Assembly: GCF_002770725.1 (NCBI RefSeq)
Contig: NZ_NQVN01000022.1
Span: 22,506-86,505, forward strand
Direction: 5' to 3'
From: Pleomorphomonas carboxyditropha
GTDB taxonomy: Bacteria > Pseudomonadota > Alphaproteobacteria > Rhizobiales > Pleomorphomonadaceae
Length of the DNA stretch: 64,000 nucleotides
Shown: positions 27,188 through 35,039 of the stretch, in pieces
Position numbering within the stretch: the first letter of the stretch is position 1
Layout of the letters: each line of letters opens with the position of its first letter
The notes under the pieces: generated by a model
Database searches by the model: none
Seen by the model: only the letters and a program-made list of their open reading frames with translations
Told to the model about the DNA's origin: nothing
Position numbers and translations under genes: made by a program

Positions 27188-27200
27188 GAGCGCAAAGGCA

Positions 27201-27494
27201 TCACAAATCGTCGGCGATATCCACGGACACTGGTCCCATGATTTGATCCTCGCCGGCATCAAACAGATCTATCAACCGGACCTTTAGAACGCTTGCCAAA
27301 CCGTCCAACAGATCGATGGCTGGATCATGCTGCCCACCTTCGATCGCAAACAGCACGATCGTTGGAATGCCTGATCGCTGAGCCAACTGCTCGACGGTTA
27401 ATCCCCTTCGATTCCGCCACCGGGCAACTCCCCTAGCGGCCTCCGCAACAGCGCTGCGCTTGCCCTGCTGCTGCCCCATGCCCTCTGAACTCAT
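27201..27494 (-). CDS. XRE-family transcriptional regulator, second copy
   Basis: ATG 27494 gives 97 aa; GTG 27506 is also possible. The HTH reads RWRNRRGLTVEQLAQRSGIP, followed by IVLFAIEGGQHDPAIDLLDGLASVL. It has an acidic C-terminus (DLFDAGEDQ). It is divergent from the small membrane gene at 27595. It is related to the downstream XRE gene only at the level of the fold. Confidence 0.87.
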   Translation of the reverse strand: MSSEGMGQQQGKRSAVAEAARGVARWRNRRGLTVEQLAQRSGIPTIVLFAIEGGQHDPAIDLLDGLASVLKVRLIDLFDAGEDQIMGPVSVDIADDL

Positions 27495-27594
27495 AGGCCT
27501 GTACACACACTTAACAGTTCATTAATATGAGGACAGTACGCCTCAGAATCACTCCCGTGAAGAGCCGGCCAGCAGCTTTTTGGGAAGGGATCGC

Positions 27595-27885
27595 ATGTCC
27601 AGCATTTCGCTTTCGAAACCTCAGCGCGTGACAGCAGCAGCGCACAGGAAGGAAGCCTCGGCCCGACAATGCGACCCGACGAGCACGGTGGCGAGTGGCG
27701 TTCAGGATCGCCCGGCAACGGGAAACGGCAAGATCGGTCCCTCGTTATTCTGGAAGGTCATTATTTGTCTGGCGGCGACCTCGCTTGTCGGCAACGCCAT
27801 CGGCATGACCGAGTTTGGCGCCAGTTGGTTTACCGCCTATTGGGATACCCTCGCCTACTGGTGCAGCAGCGGATATTGCCGGTAG
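27595..27885 (+). CDS. Small membrane protein of unknown function
   Basis: ATG 27595 gives 96 aa (MSSISLSKPQRVTAAAHRK). A polar N-terminal half is followed by one membrane segment (FWKVIICLAATSLVGNAIGM) and a short tail ending WCSSGYCR with two Cys. No family recognised. It is divergent from the XRE pair, so it could be under their control. Coding is likely but not certain. Confidence 0.5.
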   Translation: MSSISLSKPQRVTAAAHRKEASARQCDPTSTVASGVQDRPATGNGKIGPSLFWKVIICLAATSLVGNAIGMTEFGASWFTAYWDTLAYWCSSGYCR

Positions 27886-27934
27886 GTTCAAGTCCGCGCC
27901 GAGCCCGTCCGAGATATTCCGACGTATCGGCACT

Positions 27935-27949
27935 TTCTCTTAAAGAGAA
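27935..27949. repeat. Inverted repeat TTCTCT-TAA-AGAGAA
   Basis: Perfect 6-bp arms, similar to the TTCCTC repeats at 21858 and 24188. It lies in the gap before the second large gene and may be an operator. Confidence 0.4.
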
Positions 27950-28117
27950 GACGGTTCTCCCCGCGCAAAACTGTGACTTTTTCTTTCGGCACCCTTTGTA
28001 ACCTGAGGCTTATTTCGCGAGCGCAGCAGCCAATCAATTTGTAATGATCATCTCGCTGACTTGTTAACCAACATCTTTGTTCCGGGATTGACTTGTAAAA
28101 AATCACTCTTGATTTGC

Positions 28118-28318
28118 TTGACAGATAGAAAAACTGTGAGACTATCCGCCTCGCCCAGCAATATCCGAAGCAAATTGCGCAGTTTTCAACGAATACTTCT
28201 GGGTCGGGCCGTATAGGCCCAGGGCAAACGCCCAATCACCATAAGCAACATACGTTGTTTGCTGCCAGACCATCCTGGTTTGGCGGTCTTATCAATACGC
28301 TCAAAACAGGAGTTTCCT
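28118..28318 (+). promoter_or_regulatory. Promoter region and structured leader of the 28319 gene
   Basis: A TTGACA at 28118-28123 could be a -35 box; its -10 match (28140-28146) is weak. The leader then forms GGGCC-GTATA-GGCCC (28206-28220), GGGC-AAAC-GCCC (28222-28233) and GCCAGACC-ATCCT-GGTTTGGC (28264-28284, one G-T pair). AGGAG stands about 8 bases before ATG 28319. The rest of the 433-base gap holds nothing recognised except the inverted repeat at 27935. Confidence 0.5.
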
Positions 28319-30058
28319 ATGAGCAATATCAATGTTACCCCCACCACCCAGTCCGAGCTTCAGCCGGCCGCGCCAGCCAACGTCAATGGGATTGCAGCCA
28401 TCGAGACCAACGAGCCGGCGCAGTCGGTTGGCGTCTCTACTAGCAAGGCTCCGACGGTCGACAACCTTCACCAGCTCGACGATGCCACCCGCACCAAGCT
28501 CGGCAACGACTGGGCTGATCGCTGCCAGAAGGCAGGCCATGACTTCCAGGAGATGAAAGCCCGCCAAGACTCCTATCTCCTGCGTGCCATTGCTGCGCTT
28601 GCGCTGTCGATTGTCTTCTTCCCGCAAACGGACTGGGCGGCGAAGGTCAACGCCTTGGGCATCGGGTCGGCAAACATCAAGAGCAAGTTTAGAACGGCCA
28701 TGGCGGTCGTCGGCACCTTTGGTCTCAACCCGTACCAGACCGACTCCGTGAAAGCCAAGCTCGACGGTCAGGCGCTCGGCCGCAATGCGCTGGCGACCGA
28801 ATGGTTGGCTGACTACATCATCAATCTCGACGCGAACGGCAGGGCTACGCTCACGCTGGACGAAGCCGGCATTGACAAGCTCAGCCAAGTGCTGAAGGCC
28901 AATGGCGGCGTTATCGCGGTCGGCGATCTTCAGCGCGTCGCCTACCGAGAGACGGTCGCTGCCAGCCGCCTCCGCGTATCGATCGATACGAAAGGCGCCG
29001 CTGCCATCATCGCTGAGCGTGGCGAGCGGCGTATTCGCGCGCAGAACGGTCTTGATAAGGATGCGCCGGTTCCGTTCGTCGTTGACGTCAAGGTCGGCAA
29101 TGCGCAGACAGCCTACGCGGTCCCGGACGCACTTCTTGACGTCATCAAGACCGGGATCTTCAAGGCGGCCGCTAGTGTCGACCCGCTCGTCGACACCTTT
29201 GGCGAGTTGACGAAGGTTAGTGCCATCGCCCCGCACCAGCTTGTCGGTGCTACGGCGGGTGCCAACCCGGAGATGGGCGCAGGCTCACGGCAGTTCGTTC
29301 TCCGCGCCGATCGGTCGATCCAGGTTTCAACGATCCCGGCAAGCAACGAAGTGAACCCGGTGCTGATCGCTCGTCCGGCGACGCAGATCATCGAGCCATG
29401 GCCGGCGGCAGCTTGTCGCATGTCGACCAAGGGGTGGCAGTTTGCGGAAGCAAACCTGATCGACACTGACCGCCGCATCTATTTCGATGCATCAGTGTCG
29501 GCTAGCGCGGGTTCCACGCCTTCGGTCACGCTCAGCACCGTTGCGACCGGTGAGAGCATTGGCTCCGAGACTATCGTACTTGAGCCTCTCGTACCGGGCA
29601 TGCCTGTCTATCCCGTCGAGTTCGATGCGTCTTCCCTACAGACCGACTTCGAGTTTGAGGTGGATGTCAAGGACCTGACCGAGTGGTGTAACAAAGCCGC
29701 GAGCAAGCTCCGCGATACCGAAAGCCTCGTCACGCTCGTGGCAGACGGCTCCAGGGCCTCTCTCGGGGCCGGCAAGCATCCTCAGGCGGGCAAGAATCCT
29801 CTCAAGATCACTCTGACTGGCCGAGCAACGGCCGGCATCGTGCATCTGCGTGCCATCGACTTCGGCGCGCTTGCCAAGACTGTCGAAGGGCTGACCCTGA
29901 CGGGCAATGCTAAGGTTTCCTTCAAGATCGATGAGCGAGCAGCAATGAGAGTCAGCTTCGAGACCAGCCTCGCGACCTACGAGCTTTATGCTCCGGTGCT
30001 TCAGCCAGGCAGCTTCAAGCCGTACACTCAGTGCTTCCGTCCGATGGCGGTGGCGTGA
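28319..30058 (+). CDS. Unknown 579-aa protein, homologue of the 22380 gene product
   Basis: ATG 28319 gives 579 aa (MSNINVTPTTQSELQ). Three blocks match the 587-aa protein by eye: TLTLDEAGIDKLSQVLKANG, SRQFVLRADRSIQVST, and FKIDERAAMRVSFETSLATY before a final YAPV. The N-terminal 60 residues are Ala/Pro/Thr-rich and probably disordered; a hydrophobic stretch AIAALALSIVFF is likely core helix, not membrane. No family recognised. A strong hairpin terminator follows, so it is transcribed alone. Having two diverged copies in one island suggests that they form a heteromeric complex or were specialised for different partners. Confidence 0.85.
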   Translation: MSNINVTPTTQSELQPAAPANVNGIAAIETNEPAQSVGVSTSKAPTVDNLHQLDDATRTKLGNDWADRCQKAGHDFQEMKARQDSYLLRAIAALALSIVFFPQTDWAAKVNALGIGSANIKSKFRTAMAVVGTFGLNPYQTDSVKAKLDGQALGRNALATEWLADYIINLDANGRATLTLDEAGIDKLSQVLKANGGVIAVGDLQRVAYRETVAASRLRVSIDTKGAAAIIAERGERRIRAQNGLDKDAPVPFVVDVKVGNAQTAYAVPDALLDVIKTGIFKAAASVDPLVDTFGELTKVSAIAPHQLVGATAGANPEMGAGSRQFVLRADRSIQVSTIPASNEVNPVLIARPATQIIEPWPAAACRMSTKGWQFAEANLIDTDRRIYFDASVSASAGSTPSVTLSTVATGESIGSETIVLEPLVPGMPVYPVEFDASSLQTDFEFEVDVKDLTEWCNKAASKLRDTESLVTLVADGSRASLGAGKHPQAGKNPLKITLTGRATAGIVHLRAIDFGALAKTVEGLTLTGNAKVSFKIDERAAMRVSFETSLATYELYAPVLQPGSFKPYTQCFRPMAVA

Positions 30059-30069
30059 CCAATGCAGAA

Positions 30070-30089
30070 GGCGGGCTTTCGAGCCCGCC
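30070..30089 (+). terminator. Terminator of the 28319 gene
   Basis: GGCGGGCT-TTCG-AGCCCGCC, a perfect 8-bp GC-rich stem with a TTCG loop, starting 11 bases after the stop codon. A C/T-rich tract follows. Confidence 0.8.
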
Positions 30090-30165
30090 CCTCCCTTCCT
30101 CGACGTATTCAGGGGCGACGGTCACTTCGGTGACTGCCGCTCTATTTGTTCGAGGGCGCTGTGGG

Positions 30166-31341
30166 TTACTGGCCTTCAGGTGTCAGCTTGGGCGATCTAT
30201 CCTGGACATGCTCGATGATCTCCGAAGCAATCTCCACGAAGCCGTCCCAGTTCTCCCGCCGGACGAGATCAGCCAGAGCGAACGATGGCCAACCGTCAGG
30301 TGCCTTTGATGACACGGCAAGATTCGCAGCCCTGAGACAATGAGCGATCCTATCGACAAGCGCTCGACGATTGTCGAACAAGCTGTAGAAGGGGGTCATT
30401 CTCGTGTTCTGTAAGGCGAACTCAAACCTCCCGGTATTGTAGCGAATGAAGAAGGGCCAACACTCTTTTCCATCTGTGCGCGGGATCATCACGCATGCTG
30501 AAGAGCCGGAGCGTGCCTGTGTGAACTCGAATCCTTGGGCTTCGAACCAAGCGATGGCTTTCTTTGCCCCAGCCTTGGCGTCGTCGCCAAAGTTCCGCGC
30601 CATCTCCGTCAAGTTGTCTTCAATGGAACCAACCGGTTTTCCGTCGGGCGCGGCCGCTTTCGCCGTCTCGGCCCGCTCTGTTGCCCCAATCAGTCGAGGA
30701 ACAATCATTCGGACCTCGGAGCCGTCGTTGTAGTGTTCCAGCTCTATGGCGAGCACCTCGGCGGACCGCATCTGTTCATTGAGGAACTCAACGATCCGCG
30801 CGAGTTCCTTGGGTATCTTGTCGGCCACAAAGAGCAGACGGACGCGCCCCGCTCGGAGATTGGTTTCGACCCGCTTCCAAAAGGTTTCAACAGCTCCCTC
30901 GGGCTCGACAGTCGCCCCTATGAAACTCAGGAGCTCTTCATCAGGGTTCTTGCCTTCTTCGTTTGCCGAGGACTGATAGGCCGAGATCAGGCCACCGATC
31001 TGCCAGAAGGCAATACCATTGGCCGCATAGTCGAGCATCTGCGCGACCACCTCTCGGCGAGTTCGGGTGTCGGTCGCGCGCTTGACCTCGACAAAGACGG
31101 GGACACCTTCGGAATCGACGAACAGGTGATCGAGAGACCATCTGCCATAGCCGCCCATTTCCTCTGGGATGCCGAGCTCGCGGGTTATCAGCAACAAACG
31201 CCCGCCGGCGCCAGCCGCCTTCTTCAATAGGCCGGGATGACGGCTCAGCAGCGCTTGAAAAAGGTCTTCTGTATCGAAGCCAGAGCGCGTCATCTCGCGC
31301 AGGCTTCCGTCTCGATCAAGGACGAAAATGTTGTCTTCCAC
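30166..31341 (-). CDS. PD-(D/E)XK nuclease-like protein
   Basis: I favour GTG 31341 (VEDNIFVLDRDGSLREM, GGGGG 8 bases upstream), giving 391 aa; the frame could extend to 31422. The segment WSLDHLFVDSEGVPVFVEVKRATD shows the Asp...Glu-x-Lys arrangement of the restriction-endonuclease fold, followed by a helix RREVVAQMLDYAANG. The C-terminal third (AIAWFEAQGFEFTQA...) may be a separate domain. Proteins of this type occur as lone genes in defence islands. Biochemical activity is not proven. It lies downstream of the antitoxin gene on the same strand, overlapping only if the longer start is used. Confidence 0.65.
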   Translation of the reverse strand: MEDNIFVLDRDGSLREMTRSGFDTEDLFQALLSRHPGLLKKAAGAGGRLLLITRELGIPEEMGGYGRWSLDHLFVDSEGVPVFVEVKRATDTRTRREVVAQMLDYAANGIAFWQIGGLISAYQSSANEEGKNPDEELLSFIGATVEPEGAVETFWKRVETNLRAGRVRLLFVADKIPKELARIVEFLNEQMRSAEVLAIELEHYNDGSEVRMIVPRLIGATERAETAKAAAPDGKPVGSIEDNLTEMARNFGDDAKAGAKKAIAWFEAQGFEFTQARSGSSACVMIPRTDGKECWPFFIRYNTGRFEFALQNTRMTPFYSLFDNRRALVDRIAHCLRAANLAVSSKAPDGWPSFALADLVRRENWDGFVEIASEIIEHVQDRSPKLTPEGQ

Positions 31342-31414
31342 GGTGTGCCCCCTGTCACCGAACCCTAGGCTCGGAACAGTTTCCGGTTGGTAAGGGCACG
31401 TGCACTCGCCTCTA

Positions 31415-31738
31415 TCAGCCAAGCATGCGCAGTCCGTGTTTCTGTACGATACCGAGCAGCTTCAACGCCGGGCCGCTCGGTCGCTTGGCACCGCTCTCCC
31501 ACTTCTGCACCGTCGACTCGCTGGTGTTGAGGTAACGGGCGAATACCGGCTGGCTGACACGGTTCTGTTCCCTCAGCGCCTTGATCTCGTCAGGAGAGAG
31601 TTCGGCCGGAACAGACAGGCAGGTCTCATCGAAAGTCCTCAGCGTCTCCTTGTCGACGGTCCCTGCCTCAAACATGCCTTCGACGGCGTTGTGGATGGCC
31701 TCGAAGGCGTCGCTCTTGAACTTACGCTTCGTCGTCAT
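31415..31738 (-). CDS. HigA-type XRE antitoxin
   Basis: ATG 31738 with GGAG 7 bases upstream gives 107 aa. MTTKRKFKSDAFEAIHNAVEGM is typical of antitoxins encoded after a HigB/RelE toxin, and the HTH reads LREQNRVSQPVFARYLNTSESTVQKWESG. Only a short toxin-like remnant lies upstream, so the gene is probably a solitary antitoxin or autorepressor and may also control the downstream nuclease-like gene. Confidence 0.85.
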   Translation of the reverse strand: MTTKRKFKSDAFEAIHNAVEGMFEAGTVDKETLRTFDETCLSVPAELSPDEIKALREQNRVSQPVFARYLNTSESTVQKWESGAKRPSGPALKLLGIVQKHGLRMLG

Positions 31739-31820
31739 GGCAAATCTCCAACAAGGCACCGATGCTCAGCTCGGCCTCCAAGTCCTCCCGTATTCTGGCT
31801 GGGACTAATCGCCTAGCCGA
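31722..31820 (-). pseudogene. Remnant of a RelE/HigB-type toxin gene
   Basis: A frame without start, between an upstream TAA and a TAA at 31722-31724, reads ARIREDLEAELSIGALLEIC then HDDEA. It overlaps the antitoxin start in the way toxin genes normally do, and GALLEICHDD looks like the C-terminal strand of such toxins. The rest of the toxin is gone. The case rests on about 28 residues. Confidence 0.35.
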
Positions 31821-32106
31821 TTACTCGACCCAGCACAATTACGCAGATTAGCCAAACAAAAAGAGAGATGATTCCTGAAAGTAAAAAGCGATACGCCCTG
31901 CGAAGTGCATCCGCATAGTCCGCAGGAAGCCTTGATAGTTCGTGGGGAGTGAAGAACATATAACGATTTATGGCCCGGCTTTTTGCCTTTGCATACCGCA
32001 TATGGGGATCGTACTTGCCTTCTATGTTACCAATCCAGAGAAGACTTACAAATATGGCCGCGAAGGAAGCATAGGCCCATATGCCGAATATGATTCTTAA
32101 CAGCAT
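31813..32106 (-). CDS. Small two-TM membrane protein
   Basis: 97 aa starting MLLRIIFGIWAYASFAAIFV. Two membrane segments (about 3-25 and 73-95) flank a charged middle region with DPHMRYAKAKSRAINRYM and PHELSRLPADYADALRRAY. No family recognised. Such small membrane proteins occur in defence islands as effectors, but there is no direct evidence here. Confidence 0.5.
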   Translation of the reverse strand: MLLRIIFGIWAYASFAAIFVSLLWIGNIEGKYDPHMRYAKAKSRAINRYMFFTPHELSRLPADYADALRRAYRFLLSGIISLFVWLICVIVLGRVIG

Positions 32107-32409
32107 TTCCGGCGACTCTATCTACCTACCGACAGTCGAAGCAAAGCGGAGAAGCGCCCCCCTCGGCGCCACCATATCCCTGATGCATTTAGCCTAAGGC
32201 CAGTGAAAAACTCAACCTACTAACGGCGGTAGCAACCCTAGATATAGCACTCGGGTGCGCTTCATTTTCCTAAAGAGACAGTAACGACCCACATTGACGC
32301 GGATGTGAAATTCCCCTGAGGAATTCACCTGCTTCAGCGATTGCCTGAAAAGCCGGGATCGGCATCGGCACCATTCCCGGCCTTTTCGTTGCAATGATCG
32401 TGCTTTGGG
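32107..32409. other. Intergenic region with terminator
   Basis: Contains the terminator at 32352-32381 and a small inverted repeat AATTCC/GGAATT near 32311-32327; no gene seen. Confidence 0.5.
32352..32381 (-). terminator. Terminator of the DUF6641-like gene
   Basis: GCCGGGA and TCCCGGC form the stem; read on the minus strand, TTTT follows directly, 29 bases after the stop of the gene at 32410. Confidence 0.7.
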
Positions 32410-32856
32410 TCAGCCAGCCTTGCGGAGCATCGAGCCGCGTTCGGCCGAGGCCTGAGCAAGCTGATCATCCAGCTCACCAGCACGAACAGCCTCGACCAGT
32501 TTGTCGATGATACCGGGCAGGTTCGCGAACTCGCCAATGGTCACCGCATTCTTGTCCTTGGCGAACTCAATGGTCTTGCCGGCGTAGCGGAGGCCGAAGA
32601 AGAACTGGCCGGACGCATCGGTGAACCAGCCAGCACGCAGACGCTTCGGAGCCTCGACCTGGACACGCTGACCATCAGTACCCTTTCGCCAGACCTTATG
32701 CGTCGGCGCAAAATGCTGACCGGCGATCTTGGCTTCGGCCATAGCCTTCTGCTCGGCGAGTGCGGAAATCACCTTGTCGCGGGCACGCTCGACGGGATTG
32801 TCGCTCGAACGGACGGGCTTGGCGTTGGTCAGCTTCAGGCTCTTCAGGATACTCAT
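32410..32856 (-). CDS. DUF6641-like protein
   Basis: ATG 32856 with GGAGG upstream gives 148 aa, beginning MSILKSLKLTNAKPVRSSDN. VERARDKVISALAEQKAMAEAKI is a helical segment and KRLRAGWFTDASGQFFFGLR a strand-rich one. The pattern resembles the DUF6641 family found in phages and islands; I am not certain of the family number. It is the last gene before attR, where excision or maintenance genes often sit, but no excisionase HTH is evident. Confidence 0.6.
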   Translation of the reverse strand: MSILKSLKLTNAKPVRSSDNPVERARDKVISALAEQKAMAEAKIAGQHFAPTHKVWRKGTDGQRVQVEAPKRLRAGWFTDASGQFFFGLRYAGKTIEFAKDKNAVTIGEFANLPGIIDKLVEAVRAGELDDQLAQASAERGSMLRKAG

Positions 32857-33057
32857 TGTCGGGACCTCCGTGTGGACAGTTCCCGTCCCATCTACAGCCG
32901 TTTTCCAAACTCGCAACCTAACCCGCCAATAACTCAAACTTCAACGCTGACTGATTTTCCTGCTCCAGTGTATTCTACCGAGTCATCGAACTATTTCCTA
33001 AGATTTCACAGCGCGATCTATTCAAGAAATACCTTCACGCTCGGCAAAGGCCCAAAC

Positions 33058-33075
33058 TAGCACGTACCTAGCACA
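33058..33075 (+). promoter_or_regulatory. Integrase arm-type binding sites, right end
   Basis: TAGCACGtaccTAGCACA, differing in a single spacer base from the pair at 5468-5485, with the same 11-bp period. It sits 50 bp inside attR. A matching pair at both ends of the element and nowhere else noticed supports a role in integration and excision. Confidence 0.75.
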
Positions 33076-33124
33076 ACAGGAACGATATTCTGATTTTACT
33101 GACGATTTTCCTTCTCAACCGTAA

Positions 33125-33171
33125 TTGGTAAGGGAGAGGTCGAGAGTTCAATCCTCTCTCGCAGCACCATT
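33125..33171 (+). repeat. attR, 47-bp direct repeat (tRNA-Thr 3' end)
   Basis: Exact copy of 5287-5333 without the 5' half of the tRNA. It marks the right end of the island and is followed after 89 bp by a second, broken integrase gene, so it may also be the left end of an older element inserted in the same tRNA site. Confidence 0.93.
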
Positions 33172-33260
33172 TTTTCTTTTACAAATCAGAAAGATGCGTG
33201 TTTAGAAGCCCTTGGGTTGACTTCGGTGCTACACCGGGGTGTTACACAGTGGTCCTTCAG

Positions 33261-34786
33261 ATGGCGCGTCCCTACAAGCATCCCAGAACCGGCGGCTACT
33301 ATTTTCGTCAGCGCGTCCCGGCGGACCTTCGGCCTTTGCTTGGGGATAAAATCGTCAGTCGATCCCTAAAAACCAAGGACCCGGCCGAAGCGAAAACCCG
33401 CAACATCGAGGAAGTCCGCAAGCAAGCCATGATCTGGGAGGCCCGGCGCAAGGCTCCGGAGCCACTGCCATACCGCCAGATTGTTGCCTTATCCGGCATC
33501 CTCTACCGCGATCTAATGGCTCCTCGCGAGGAAGAGCCGGGAGAAGCGAAGGTGTGGATGGAGACCCTTGCGCTCCTCGGGCGATTGCAGGGAACCGAAG
33601 ACGGGCTTGAACGCTGGTATGGTTCGTACGTCGACAATCTCTTCCTTGAGAACGGCATCGTGACGGATGCGGTCAGCCGTCAGCGTCTTATTGCCGAAGT
33701 CGACCGAACATTCGGACAGGTGTCGGAGCAACAGCTCAAACACGCGGGCGGTGATTACAGCCCCGACCCGAACGCCAACCGTTTCCCTCAAGTCGCCTCA
33801 ACTGGGGAGCAAGCGGGGAGCAAGCGGGTCTCCATACGGTCACTGTTTGCCCTTTGGGAGCGTGATCATCTTGCAGACGGAAAGTCCGCCCGAACGGTTG
33901 GAGACTCCGGCAAAAAGTCGAGAGCTTGATCGAGTTTCTGAAACACGACGACGCCCTCCTAGTGACTTCCGACCTGATTGCCGACTGGTGCGAGCATCTG
34001 CGTCATGAGAAAGGTCTGAGCGCTCGCACCGTCGCGCAGAAATATCTCGCCGCCGCTAAGCTGGTCTTCACTGTCGCGGTCGAGAAGCGCCGCTTGAGGG
34101 ACAACCCCGCCAAGGATGTCATGGTGCGCTACACCAAGAAGAGGCGGCGCGGCCGGGCAAAGGGGTACACTGATGATGAGGCTCGTTTGGTTCTGTCCGT
34201 CGCCCTCTCCGGAAGCGGCGTTGACAACTGGTCCGACCTCAACCGCCGCGCTGTCACTTGGGCACCTTGGATATGTGCTTTGACCGGAGCGCGTATTAAC
34301 GAAATCACGCAGTTGCGGCGGGAAGACTTGTTGGTGGAGGCCGGTATTCCGTGCATCCGGATTACGCCCGACGCCGGTTCGGTGAAGACTAACCAGTTCC
34401 GTATTGTGCCCCTGCATCCGCAACTCGTCGAACTAGGTCTGGTCGATTTCATCCGACAACAAAAGGCTGGACCACTGTTCTTCAGTCTGCGCCCCGGCGC
34501 TCAACCTCAAACTATGGCCCAGAATGTTGGGAAGAAGGTCGTGAAGTGGATTCGCGAAGTCGTCGGTATCACTGACCGCCGGGTTCAGCCGAACCATGCT
34601 TGGCGTCACAGGTTCAAGACGCTGGCGCGGGATGTGGATATGAACCCGGAGTACCGGGACGCCATCCAAGGGCACGAAGACGGTCGGTCCGCCACGGATT
34701 ACGGCGAGAACACAGTGAAGGCGCTTTATCGGGAAATCTGCAAACTGCCCCGGTATGACCTTTCGGCGATTGCAGCCGGACGCTAA
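33261..34786 (+). pseudogene. Tyrosine integrase, frameshifted
   Basis: Frame 1 from ATG 33261 reads MARPYKHPRTGGYYFRQRVP, a typical P4-type N-terminus, up to about 33900 (ADGKSARTV). The protein then continues in another frame from about 33905 with QKVESLIEFLKHDDALLVTS to the C-terminus at 34786. The second part has TGARINEITQLRREDL (Arg), AWRHRFKTLARD (His-Arg) and YGENTVKALY. One small indel near 33895-33915 explains the break. It lies directly right of attR, as expected for an older element integrated earlier in the same tRNA gene. Confidence 0.85.
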
Positions 34787-35039
34787 CCCTGCGCTACACA
34801 CGTGGTAGCATGAGCGGGCAGCACCACGACGCTCTTGTTGTGCTTCATACAGGCACCGGAATTGGCGTTCCAATACACCAAGTTGCCCGTGTCTCGGACA
34901 CCTAGCGGTTCTATCTGCGACCGGCTAATTGTTTCCAATACACTTTTTGCTAGCGCAAAGATTCGCGGGCTGCAACGAATGCGCTTGCCTGTAGCAACCT
35001 GTGCGCTAAGTCTTAATGGCGCACAGCAGGGGGCGGTGA
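34787..35039. other. Gap after the integrase remnant
   Basis: Nothing recognisable. Confidence 0.5.

Larger units (their letters stand above)
32857..33260. other. Right end of the island
   Basis: No gene. Contains the arm-type pair at 33058-33075 and attR at 33125-33171. The last 89 bases before the integrase remnant start hold no recognised signal. Confidence 0.7.
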
